Source: Erwinia endophytica (GTDB lineage Bacteria; Pseudomonadota; Gammaproteobacteria; Enterobacterales; Enterobacteriaceae). Taken from it: 64,000 nt of DNA. Numbering within the stretch: position 1 is the first letter of the stretch; every line of letters starts with the position of its first letter. Shown here in pieces: positions 8,012 to 15,542 of the stretch. Made by a program: the position numbers and the translations under genes. Under the pieces are notes generated by a model. The model was given only the letters and a program-made list of their open reading frames with translations, searched no databases and was not told the origin of the DNA. Location: contig NZ_RQVV01000036.1 in NCBI RefSeq assembly GCF_009295515.1, positions 1 to 64,000 of the forward strand, given 5' to 3'.

Positions 8012-8428
8012 ATGCCGGGACCATTGATTGGCGTAGGTGTATTAATTATGCGGGAAGGCCGATTGCTACTGGGTCGACGCCTGGGCAGCCATGGCGCAGG
8101 CGACTGGGCAACACCCGGCGGACATCTGGAATTTGGTGAAACACCGCAGGACTGCGCACGCCGTGAGGTACGGGAAGAAACAGGGATGAAGGTAGGCAAC
8201 CTGGCGCAGTGCGGCTTCACTAACGACTTTTTTCATCGCGAACAAAAACACTATGTGACTCTTTTTATGCTGGCTGGAGAGTGCAACGGTACGCCGGAAG
8301 TACTGGAGCCGGAAAAATGCACCGGCTGGCACTGGTTCTCGCCGGATGCGCTACCAGAACCGCTGTTCGCGCCACTGCAAACGCTGCGTCAGGAAGGTGG
8401 TCTGGCTTTTCTCAATCCCGTAAAATAA
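8012..8428 (+). CDS. Nudix hydrolase (NUDT15/MutT-like)
   Basis: The 138-residue protein carries a full Nudix box, GHLEFGETPQDCARREVREE followed by TGM, with the REVREE metal-binding core. The family hydrolyses nucleoside diphosphate derivatives such as (oxidised) dNTPs. The fold continues with the WHWFSPDALPEPLF strand and loop common in NUDT15-like members. AGGAG at 8001-8005 is six bases from the ATG at 8012; an ATG at 8009 is also in frame. It is monocistronic, with no evident partner. The exact substrate cannot be told from sequence. Confidence 0.88.
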   Translation: MPGPLIGVGVLIMREGRLLLGRRLGSHGAGDWATPGGHLEFGETPQDCARREVREETGMKVGNLAQCGFTNDFFHREQKHYVTLFMLAGECNGTPEVLEPEKCTGWHWFSPDALPEPLFAPLQTLRQEGGLAFLNPVK

Positions 8429-8491
8429 TCACTAAGACAGGGAAAATATTTCTGGCTACCGGAGTGCTGATCACTCGGTTCCATTATTCTC

Positions 8492-9517
8492 TCACTCCAG
8501 GGTAACGGTTCTTCTTTCTCTCGCGCTGAGTAGCGCAGCATCCAGCACCTCCAGCGTGCGAATAGCCTGCTCCGGCGTTACCGGCGGTTCAGTTCCCTCA
8601 CGCACTGCCGCAGCAAAAGCTTCGTAATAACGTTGGTAACATCCCTGCGCAGAAGGGATACGCTCCTCGCCAGCTGCTGTGCGCAATATGCCCCACCGTT
8701 CCGGTTTCTCATAGCCCCAACCTGTTGGATCATCTGCCGGGCGCTTGCCAGCATAAATCGCCTCTGCCTGCACATCCGACCCATTGGAAACATAACTGCC
8801 TTTGTCGCCATATACCCGCAATTCGCGTACGGCCAGGTGGTTCAATTTGCTGGAAGAGAGGTACGAATGTACGCCACTGGTATGTGTCAGGGTAATCACA
8901 AAGCTGGCATCTGTCGGGCCTTCAGGTCGCTCCACAAGGTCAGTCTGCGCCAGCACTGATTTAACCGGCCCCAACAGCCAGATAGTCTGATCGACCAGAT
9001 GACTGCCCATATCACGTAACAGTCCGCCTGTTTCCCCCCCCTCCAGCGTGTCCGGATCGTCGAGGTCCATTCGGTTATGCAGACGCCACAACTTCCCCAC
9101 CCGTTGCTGCTCCAGTACGTTGCGCAGGGTTTGAATATCGGCATCAAAACGACGATTATGATAAATCCCCAACACGACGCCTTTGGCTTTCGCTGCGGCC
9201 GCCAGCTCACGTCCCGTCTTCGCATCAGGCGCAAAGGGCTTATCTGCAATAACCGCCACCCCTGCGGCTATCGCTTCCAGTACCAGTGCCCGACGGGTTT
9301 GCGGCGGGGTGGTAATGGTGACTATATCCACCCCAGCAGCCAGTAGCTCAGTCAGGCTGGCATACACCGGCACCTCAGGGAAGTCCACCTTCGCCCTGGC
9401 GATAGTCGCTGGCGCGCGAGCAACAATACCAGCCAACTCAACACCTTGTGCAGCAATGATAAAAGGTGCGTGAAAATTTTTACCACCGGTGCCATATCCT
9501 ACTAATCCTATACGCAT
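8492..9517 (-). CDS. Gfo/Idh/MocA-family NAD(P)-dependent oxidoreductase
   Basis: The 341-residue protein has an N-terminal Rossmann fold (GLVGYGTGGKNFHAP), the family motif in the form DKPFAP with Lys93, the block GIYHNRRFDAD and a C-terminal alpha/beta domain. Members reduce or oxidise sugars, inositols or related alcohols. Length and blocks such as FHAP and HNRR resemble E. coli YdgJ, whose substrate is unsettled. It is transcribed alone and convergent with the Nudix gene, 63 bases from its stop. Confidence 0.88.
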   Translation of the reverse strand: MRIGLVGYGTGGKNFHAPFIIAAQGVELAGIVARAPATIARAKVDFPEVPVYASLTELLAAGVDIVTITTPPQTRRALVLEAIAAGVAVIADKPFAPDAKTGRELAAAAKAKGVVLGIYHNRRFDADIQTLRNVLEQQRVGKLWRLHNRMDLDDPDTLEGGETGGLLRDMGSHLVDQTIWLLGPVKSVLAQTDLVERPEGPTDASFVITLTHTSGVHSYLSSSKLNHLAVRELRVYGDKGSYVSNGSDVQAEAIYAGKRPADDPTGWGYEKPERWGILRTAAGEERIPSAQGCYQRYYEAFAAAVREGTEPPVTPEQAIRTLEVLDAALLSARERRTVTLE

Positions 9518-9720
9518 TTTTTCTCCTGGGAAATCACATGAGATATATATTTCATTTTTAACACGAATGGTTAATTATTTTCAATTTAGACAACGAAACC
9601 CGAATCAACCAGTCAGGGACGTGAAAATGAGCAGGGTTCCGTCACAAAAAAGAGCATTCAGGATGAAGACTCTTCAGACCACGTCGAATCCAGGACCCGG
9701 GGGAGGTGTACGCCAGCAGG

Positions 9721-9868
9721 TTAATGAAGCGCCTCATCGTCGTGGTACCAGGTTTCATAATTCGTCAGGTTATTGTCAATGATTCGGTCAGTTGGATTAA
9801 AAGCGATAAAAACCGCCTGATGCCAATGATACTTGACAATGATAGTTCTGTGAATTTATCAGAAACAT
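9721..9868 (-). pseudogene. Possible small gene with a frame break
   Basis: An AGGAGG ribosome binding site (minus strand, 9878-9883) stands nine bases before an ATG at 9868 that opens a 23-codon frame (MFLINSQNYHCQVSLASGGF...) ending at 9797. In another frame, a 44-codon stretch without a start (…VKYHWHQAVFIAF…NYETWYHDDEALH) runs through the same region to a TAA at 9721. One indel would join them into about 48 codons. I do not recognise the product. The rest of the 9518-10189 gap shows nothing clear. Confidence 0.25.
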
Positions 9869-10189
9869 TCGGTATAACCTCCTCATTTCACAGAGCAACC
9901 GACGTTGATCGTTGTTCTGCCACAACATTAAACTGTAAACCGCTTTCAATAATTTCACATAATAACGAGAGAGGACATCCTGCCAGCGCACGTCTCGCAT
10001 AATGAAATGTGAAGTATCAATGTGCGTGTTTATTTAGCACTATAAAAATAATTTTTTTCCCCATTTACATTATATTTAAACCGTCGAATACTAGCGCCGA
10101 CAACTCGTCGCGTAGCCCCTGCCACGCAGGGTTGCAATAAATTTATCTGATAGCAAACCAGATCCGTTAACAACAACCAAGGAACTCTT

Positions 10190-11488
10190 GTGGCACCCGT
10201 AGTAAATAAATCCGCAGCGTTGCACTCGGAAAATCTCGCTGATGAGGATGACAGTTTAGTTTCTCCCACAGATAATAATGCCATAAATAAAACCTACATC
10301 ACCCGCGGCACTCGTCAATTCACCCACGCCACGCTGGCGCTATTTTGTGCCGGACTCTCCACCTTCGCCGTCCTTTATTGCGTTCAACCGATCCTTCCGG
10401 TGTTCTCGGAAAATTTCCATCTCACCCCGGCACAAAGCAGTTTATCGCTTTCGGTCACCACGGTCATGATGGCGCTCGGGATGCTGGTCACCGGCCCGGT
10501 ATCGGATGCTGTCGGTCGAAAATCGGTCATGTCTGTTTCGCTGCTACTGGCGGCTATCTTCACGCTGGCATGTTCCGCCATGAGCAGTTGGGAAGGCGTA
10601 CTGGCAATGCGCGCCCTGACCGGACTGGCGTTAAGCGGCGTAGCCGCGGTGGCGATGACCTGGCTCAGCGAAGAACTGCACCCGGTGTTTCTCTCATTTT
10701 CGATGGGGCTGTATATCAGCGGCAACTCGATTGGCGGGCTGACAGGACGGCTCTCCACAGGAATACTGGCGGATCACTTTTCGTGGCATGTGTCGTTGTG
10801 CCTGGTCGGGTTGTTTGCGCTAATCGCGGCCGGCCTGTTCTTCCGTTTGCTGCCACCTTCCCAGCATTTCCGCCCCAGTTCCCTGCACCCACACAAGCTG
10901 TTAGTGAACTTCATGTTCCAGTGGCGGGATACCGGGCTGCCCATGCTGTTTCTGGTCGGTTTTATCCTGATGGGCAGCTTTGTCACTCTGTTTAATTATG
11001 TCAGTTATCGCTTCCTGTCTGCGCCCTTCTCGCTGAGCCAGACAGTGGTAGGCCTGCTGTCGGTGGTGTATCTGACCGGAACTTACAGCTCGCCGCGAGC
11101 AGGAATAATGACGCCCCGTTACGGCCGTGGCGTGGTGCTGATGGCATCGCTGGGGCTGATGTTGGCGGGACTTCTGGCCACGCAGTTCACCTCATTGTTT
11201 CTGGTGCTGCCAGGACTGATGCTGTTCGCCGCGGGTTTCTTTGCGGCGCATTCAGTGGCCAGCAGTTGGGTCGGTCATCGCGCACGACGCGCCAGAGGCC
11301 AGGCTTCCTCCCTGTATCTGTTCTTCTATTATTTTGGCTCAAGCGTGGCAGGAACGCTGGGCGGTGTGTTTTGGAACAGTTATGGCTGGTTGGGTGTTTC
11401 AGGCTTTATCGCCGTGATGCTGACAGGCGGCCTGCTCCTCGCCAATAAACTGCGTAAAATTCCTGTTCTGGTGAAGAAAGTTCGCTAA
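10190..11488 (+). CDS. ynfM: YnfM-like MFS efflux transporter
   Basis: The 432-residue protein has about 12 membrane segments and MFS loop motifs such as GPVSDAVGRKSV. Long blocks match E. coli YnfM as I recall it: ATFALLYCVQPILPV-like, GLYISGNSIGG, WRDTGLP, LTGTYSSPRAG, FFAAHSVASSWVG and GQASSLYLF. YnfM is an inner-membrane exporter of arabinose/DHA1 type with no settled substrate. Translation begins at a GTG preceded by CAAGGAA. The N-terminal extension of about 40 polar residues matches the family. A LysR regulator follows on the same strand, whereas in E. coli the LysR gene ynfL is divergent. Confidence 0.88.
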   Translation: MAPVVNKSAALHSENLADEDDSLVSPTDNNAINKTYITRGTRQFTHATLALFCAGLSTFAVLYCVQPILPVFSENFHLTPAQSSLSLSVTTVMMALGMLVTGPVSDAVGRKSVMSVSLLLAAIFTLACSAMSSWEGVLAMRALTGLALSGVAAVAMTWLSEELHPVFLSFSMGLYISGNSIGGLTGRLSTGILADHFSWHVSLCLVGLFALIAAGLFFRLLPPSQHFRPSSLHPHKLLVNFMFQWRDTGLPMLFLVGFILMGSFVTLFNYVSYRFLSAPFSLSQTVVGLLSVVYLTGTYSSPRAGIMTPRYGRGVVLMASLGLMLAGLLATQFTSLFLVLPGLMLFAAGFFAAHSVASSWVGHRARRARGQASSLYLFFYYFGSSVAGTLGGVFWNSYGWLGVSGFIAVMLTGGLLLANKLRKIPVLVKKVR

Positions 11489-11496
11489 CAGTCTGA

Positions 11497-11515
11497 GGCG
11501 GAGCAACGCTCCGCC
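11497..11515 (+). terminator. Hairpin after ynfM-like gene
   Basis: GGCGGAGC (11497-11504) and GCTCCGCC (11508-11515) form an 8-bp stem with a 3-base loop, 8 bases after the stop. There is no T-run, so termination strength is uncertain. Confidence 0.5.
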
Positions 11516-11597
11516 CTGGTTAATCCCGGCGCTAACGATTTACTTCGCCCCACTCTCCCCTTACTCTGTCGCCAGATAAGACCTGTCTGGAGCCACC

Positions 11598-12491
11598 ATG
11601 AGTGACGTTGAAAATCTGCATGGGATGATTATTTTCGCCAAAGTCGTCGAGACGCTGAGCTATACCGAGGCAGCGAAACGACTTGGACTGTCGAAATCCT
11701 CAGTGAGCAAAGAAATCTCCGCACTGGAAGTCCGGCTCGGCACAAAATTGTTGCAACGCACCACCCGCAAGATTGCCGTTACCGAGGTTGGCATGACCTG
11801 GTATCACTACTGCGCCCGTATTCTCAACGAAGTGAAAAGTGCCGATCTGTTTATCCGTCAGTTCCATGAGGAGCCGACCGGTAACCTGCGTGTCGTGGCG
11901 CCGGTCACTTTCGGCTGTCAGTGTATCGTGCCAGTGTTGAACCAGTTTGTGGCCAATAACCTGCACGTCAGTGTCGATTTGGATCTCACTGATCGTCCGG
12001 TAAACCTGGTAGATGATAATATCGACCTGGCGATTGTTATCCGTCGCGACCGCCCCGAACATGCTCACTGCCAGGCACTGATCGATATCAGTTGGGGGTT
12101 GTATGCCTCACCGGATTATCTGCAACGTTTCCCCACCATCAACAAACCCGACGATTTGCCGCGCCACGATTTCATTCTGTTCCGCGGGCCTGCCCATACC
12201 ATTTCACTCCCTTTTCGCAAAGATAAGCAGAAACGGGACATCGAAGTCCGCAGCCGCTTTCGCGCCAACAACAGTACCGCGCTGGTGAACTCCGCCATCG
12301 CCTGTACCGGGATAGCCTATCTGCCAGACTATAGCGCCCAGGACGCAGTAAAAGCAGGCAAGTTGGTCAGGGTGTTGCCCGAGTGGGAAATGGATGTGTA
12401 TACATCGTGGATCCTGAGCAAAAGCGACAGCTTTATCTCACCGCGCGTCAGGCTGTTTATTGAAGTGCTACAAAAGGCATTACAGCAATAA
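11598..12491 (+). CDS. LysR-family transcriptional regulator (CrgA-type subgroup)
   Basis: The 297-residue protein has an N-terminal winged helix (FAKVVETLSYTEAAKRLGLS then KSSVSKEISALEVRLGTKLL) and a C-terminal periplasmic-binding-like sensor domain containing LRVVAPVTFGCQCIVPVLNQF. The RTTRKIAVTEVG form is typical of the CrgA/AaeR-like subgroup. GGAG lies about ten bases before the ATG. It sits 109 bases behind the ynfM-like exporter on the same strand and could regulate it, but a hairpin lies between them. The inducer is unknown. Confidence 0.88.
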   Translation: MSDVENLHGMIIFAKVVETLSYTEAAKRLGLSKSSVSKEISALEVRLGTKLLQRTTRKIAVTEVGMTWYHYCARILNEVKSADLFIRQFHEEPTGNLRVVAPVTFGCQCIVPVLNQFVANNLHVSVDLDLTDRPVNLVDDNIDLAIVIRRDRPEHAHCQALIDISWGLYASPDYLQRFPTINKPDDLPRHDFILFRGPAHTISLPFRKDKQKRDIEVRSRFRANNSTALVNSAIACTGIAYLPDYSAQDAVKAGKLVRVLPEWEMDVYTSWILSKSDSFISPRVRLFIEVLQKALQQ

Positions 12492-12493
12492 TG

Positions 12494-12525
12494 AATCAGG
12501 GCGGAAACACCTTCCCGCCCTGATT
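12494..12525. terminator. Bidirectional terminator between LysR and YrdC-like genes
   Basis: AATCAGGGCGG (12494-12504) pairs with CCGCCCTGATT (12515-12525), an 11-bp perfect stem with a 10-base loop, placed between convergent genes. Stem ends rich in A/T serve both strands. Confidence 0.75.
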
Positions 12526-12532
12526 ATCTTAC

Positions 12533-13312
12533 TTAGTAGTAGTTACCGTGACGGTAATCCCATGTGGTGAAAATGTCAGACATCATCGACATGATCTTAT
12601 CCACATCCAGCCCCTTACGGATCAGCACCGGGCAAGGCGTGATGTTACGCTCGCCTTTCTGCTCAGGCACCAGCTTGCCGCTCTCATCCACCATCGCGAC
12701 CATCACCCCTTGCTCGTAACGGGTTTTTTCAGACTCGTTGGGCTGGATTGATTTCACGTAGTCGTTGGCGGCAATAATCAGATCAGCATGCGCTTCGATA
12801 CGCTCGCCGATCCCTTCGACCAGGCCGCGGTTGCCTTTACCTGACGGGTTAGCTGAGCTGGCAAAGGAGAATTTACCGTGGTTTTCCCACAGTTCTTTCG
12901 CCAGTTTTTCGCCTGGCACACCAAATTTAATCACGAAGCAACTGGTCTGACGGCGATCCATCATCAGTTCTTTTGAGCCGTCGTCCGGAATACGCGCGAC
13001 CGCTTCTTCTTTCCACGGCAGAATGCAGCCCAGCAACACGTCTTTATCCCAATGCTGCTGATACAACGCTTCAATTTCCGGGTTCAGCTGCGCCAGTTCT
13101 TTCAACTGCTCCAGCGAGCCGCACAGCACCACGCCCGGTTTGTTGCGGTTACGCTGCTTGGCCTCAAATTTACGCTCGAGACCTTTGGCATCGGAGGTCA
13201 TGATGATATAGCCCACTTTGGTCGGGCAAACAATCATGCCGCCGTCGGCAGACAGAATTTTTACCGCTTCTGGCTGCAATCCGCCGTTCCACTGGATAGT
13301 CTTATTGTTCAT
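12533..13312 (-). CDS. Atypical Sua5/YciO/YrdC-family protein
   Basis: The 259-residue protein resembles the YrdC fold: an early PTKVGYIIMTSD strand-loop, KQRNRNKPGVVLC in place of the usual KxRxxxKPLxxL, and SSANPSGKGNR corresponding to the SANxSG motif. In the family it binds RNA, ATP and threonine to make threonylcarbamoyl-AMP. Here the usual PTDTVYGL motif is changed, and a C-terminal part of about 70 residues (ending TWDYRHGNYY) is not normal YrdC. The start at 13312 follows AGGTG; 13333 lacks a site. It is probably not the housekeeping tsaC. Function is open. Confidence 0.7.
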   Translation of the reverse strand: MNNKTIQWNGGLQPEAVKILSADGGMIVCPTKVGYIIMTSDAKGLERKFEAKQRNRNKPGVVLCGSLEQLKELAQLNPEIEALYQQHWDKDVLLGCILPWKEEAVARIPDDGSKELMMDRRQTSCFVIKFGVPGEKLAKELWENHGKFSFASSANPSGKGNRGLVEGIGERIEAHADLIIAANDYVKSIQPNESEKTRYEQGVMVAMVDESGKLVPEQKGERNITPCPVLIRKGLDVDKIMSMMSDIFTTWDYRHGNYY

Positions 13313-13535
13313 AGTCACACCTGCAAATCTCATAAAGGGTTAGATGGGTTAGTGAGAGAGACCCGTCTGGACAACATCACGCCATTCACCGGGACCAGAC
13401 GTCACTAATAACCTGTTGAAACCATCCTAACCTGGCCAGACATTTTCGCAACAATAAAGACCCATTAGCGATGATTGTTTCCATCAAGAAACAAATGTTG
13501 CTCATGATATGGCATCATCGGTATGGCACTTTTGC

Positions 13536-14189
13536 GGTTGTGTCGCATTAAGCAGCTAATCAGGTAACATGCTGTTTTTTTGTGATGTTACCTGCCCATA
13601 TCCCTGATCCGAAAAGCCTTCAAACGCCTGCATTATCCCACAGATATTATTGCCCAGTGTGTTCGCTGGTATCTGGCTTATGCCCTGAGCCTGCGAAATC
13701 TCAAAATCAGGAGCCAGTGGAAATATCTGTACCGTGCGGTCGATACCTCAGGTCAGACAATAAACTTTCTGCTGACAGCGAAACGGGATGCGGCAGCGGC
13801 ATTACGCTTCTTCCGCAAGGACATTCGCCACCATGGCGAACCCGAAATGGTAACCATCGATAAGAGTGGCGCCAATACGGCGGCGCTCGCCACGCTCAAT
13901 GCCGGAGATGAAACCATCACCATCAGGCAGAGTAAGTATCTGAACAATTTGATTGAACAGGCCTCCCGGAATATCAAACGCCGAATACGGCTGATGCTGG
14001 GAGTCAAATCGTTCCGGCGTGCACCGGCTATTCTGGCCAGTATTGAACTGATTCACATGATACGTAAAGGGCAATATCAGCACCCTGCCGGGGACGGGAT
14101 GCCCCCGGCAGGCCCGTTTTATCTGATGGCTACCTGAAAAACAGGCAGCGCAACATTTGCTGGCCGGCTGTCGTTAACGCGACAGAACC
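13536..14189 (+). mobile_element. IS6-family insertion sequence, internally deleted
   Basis: The ends are imperfect inverted repeats: GGTTGTGTCGCATTAA at 13536 and, reversed, GGTTCTGTCGCGTTAA ending at 14189 (14 of 16 match). Eight-base duplications flank them. The 654-bp length is about 165 short of the usual 820 bp of the family, matching the missing part of the transposase. The element sits between the YrdC-like gene and the gluconate dehydrogenase operon without breaking a gene. Bases 13313-13527 upstream hold nothing I recognise. Confidence 0.88.
13586..14137 (+). pseudogene. IS6-family transposase with internal deletion
   Basis: One unbroken frame encodes the N-terminal helix-turn-helix part (PISLIRKAFKRLHYPTDIIA then QCVRWYLAYALSLRNL), which jumps directly to WKYLYRAVDTSGQTINFLLT and continues to the C-terminal LIEQASRNIKRRIRLMLGVK and RKGQYQ blocks. 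About 50-55 residues are missing in the middle, including the MDETY motif that carries the first catalytic Asp of the DDE triad. No ATG is in frame at the start. It cannot be active alone but might be moved in trans. Confidence 0.85.
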
Positions 14190-14217
14190 ACTTTTGCCGC
14201 AAAACGGGCCACCCGAC

Positions 14218-15534
14218 TTACTTCACCTGGCTCAGCTTATCAATGTCAGCATTCCCCTGCGACTCCGTCATGTTTTTACGCACTTTCGCCACGTCGCTGG
14301 CGCTGACCTGCGTTTTTGCGGTATTCCCCCAACTGCTGCGGATGAAATTCACCACATCCGCCACCTGCTGGTCCTTCAGGCGCCAACCAAAAGCGGGCAT
14401 GGTGATAGTCGATGGCGCATCCTTTACGCCAGGCAGCGTGGCACCGCTCAGCACGATATGGATAAGCGACGTCGGATCGTCCGCCAACACCACCGGATTG
14501 CCGCGCAGTTGCGGGAAAAAGCGTTGGTAACCACTGCCATCCGTCTTATGGCAGGCCGCACAGCTGTCAACATACACCGAGGCACCCGGCTTGCTGTCAT
14601 CGCCTTTCCACAGAGCTTTCGCTACCGCGTCATCCTCGCTAAAGCCAACCTGGTCAGCGTCGCGCGCACCCAGTGACTTCAGATAGCGGGCCATCGCGGT
14701 CACATCCTCTGCGCTCAGATACTGCAGGCTGTGTTGGATAACATCCGTCATGCCACCAAACACTGCGGTCTGTTGATTACGACCGGTACGCAGAAACTGC
14801 ACCAGGTCATCTTCACTCCAACGCCCCAGACCGTCACGGTTGTCGCCGCGCAGATTACTGGCGGTCCAGCCGTCAATTGGTGAGTTACTACCAGCCAGGT
14901 AATCACTGCCTTCATGATCGCTCAGCGCTTTTTCCTGCATAGTCAGGCTGCGTGGCGTATGACAGGCGCCGCAATGGCCCAGGCCTTCCACCAGGTACTC
15001 TCCGCGAGCCAGTTGCGGATCCTGACCTTTTTGCGGTTGAAAAGCTTGCACATCCGGTGCAAACAAGCCGCGCCAAATCGCCAGCGGCCAACGCATGGAC
15101 AGCGGCCACGGAATGTCGCTGTGCTGATTCGCCTGCGCAATCGGCTGCACGCCGTGCATAAAGTAAGCATAAAGCGCCTGCATGTCGTCGTCACTGACCC
15201 GCGCATAGGACGGATACGGCATCGCCGGATACAACGTGTCGCCATTCTTCGCCACACCGTGACGTACCGCCTTCTGGAAGTCATCGTAGCTGTAGTCGCC
15301 GATGCCGGTGTTCTTATCCGGTGTAATGTTGGTGGAATAGATAGTGCCGATCGGCGTCGCCATCGCCAACCCACCCGCGAACGGCTTCCCTCCCTTTTGG
15401 GTATGACAGGCCACACAGTCACCCGCTCGCGCCAGATATTCCCCACGTTTGATCTGCCCGGCGTCGTTGTCAGCGGCAATAGCGGCAAAAGTCGTCATGC
15501 CCAGCATCAGAGCCGGGATTAGTATTTTCATCAT
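14218..15534 (-). CDS. Cytochrome c subunit of membrane-bound gluconate 2-dehydrogenase
   Basis: The 438-residue protein starts with a signal peptide and has three CxxCH haem sites: Cys40-His44, Cys188-His192 and Cys325-His329. This three-haem layout is that of the cytochrome subunit of FAD-dependent gluconate or related polyol dehydrogenases, which pass electrons to ubiquinone from the periplasmic side. AAGGAT precedes the ATG at 15534; an ATG at 15531 is also possible. It is the last gene of a three-gene operon with the flavoprotein and the small subunit upstream. Confidence 0.9.
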   Translation of the reverse strand: MMKILIPALMLGMTTFAAIAADNDAGQIKRGEYLARAGDCVACHTQKGGKPFAGGLAMATPIGTIYSTNITPDKNTGIGDYSYDDFQKAVRHGVAKNGDTLYPAMPYPSYARVSDDDMQALYAYFMHGVQPIAQANQHSDIPWPLSMRWPLAIWRGLFAPDVQAFQPQKGQDPQLARGEYLVEGLGHCGACHTPRSLTMQEKALSDHEGSDYLAGSNSPIDGWTASNLRGDNRDGLGRWSEDDLVQFLRTGRNQQTAVFGGMTDVIQHSLQYLSAEDVTAMARYLKSLGARDADQVGFSEDDAVAKALWKGDDSKPGASVYVDSCAACHKTDGSGYQRFFPQLRGNPVVLADDPTSLIHIVLSGATLPGVKDAPSTITMPAFGWRLKDQQVADVVNFIRSSWGNTAKTQVSASDVAKVRKNMTESQGNADIDKLSQVK

Positions 15535-15542
15535 GGTTATCC

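Larger units (their letters stand above)
13528..14197. repeat. 8-bp target-site duplication flanking IS6-family element
   Basis: ACTTTTGC occurs at 13528-13535 and again at 14190-14197, immediately outside the two inverted repeats of the element. Eight bases is the normal duplication length for IS6-family insertion. Confidence 0.88.

Noticed and set aside
7815-8332. Several minus-strand frames overlapping the Nudix gene
   Set aside because: Antisense to a complete Nudix box; no start signals.
13582-13863. 93-codon frame at the IS6 element start
   Set aside because: It is out of frame with the recognisable transposase sequence.
14912-15522. Long frames on the plus strand opposite the cytochrome c gene
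   Set aside because: GC-rich shadow frames; the minus-strand gene has three haem motifs and a signal peptide.
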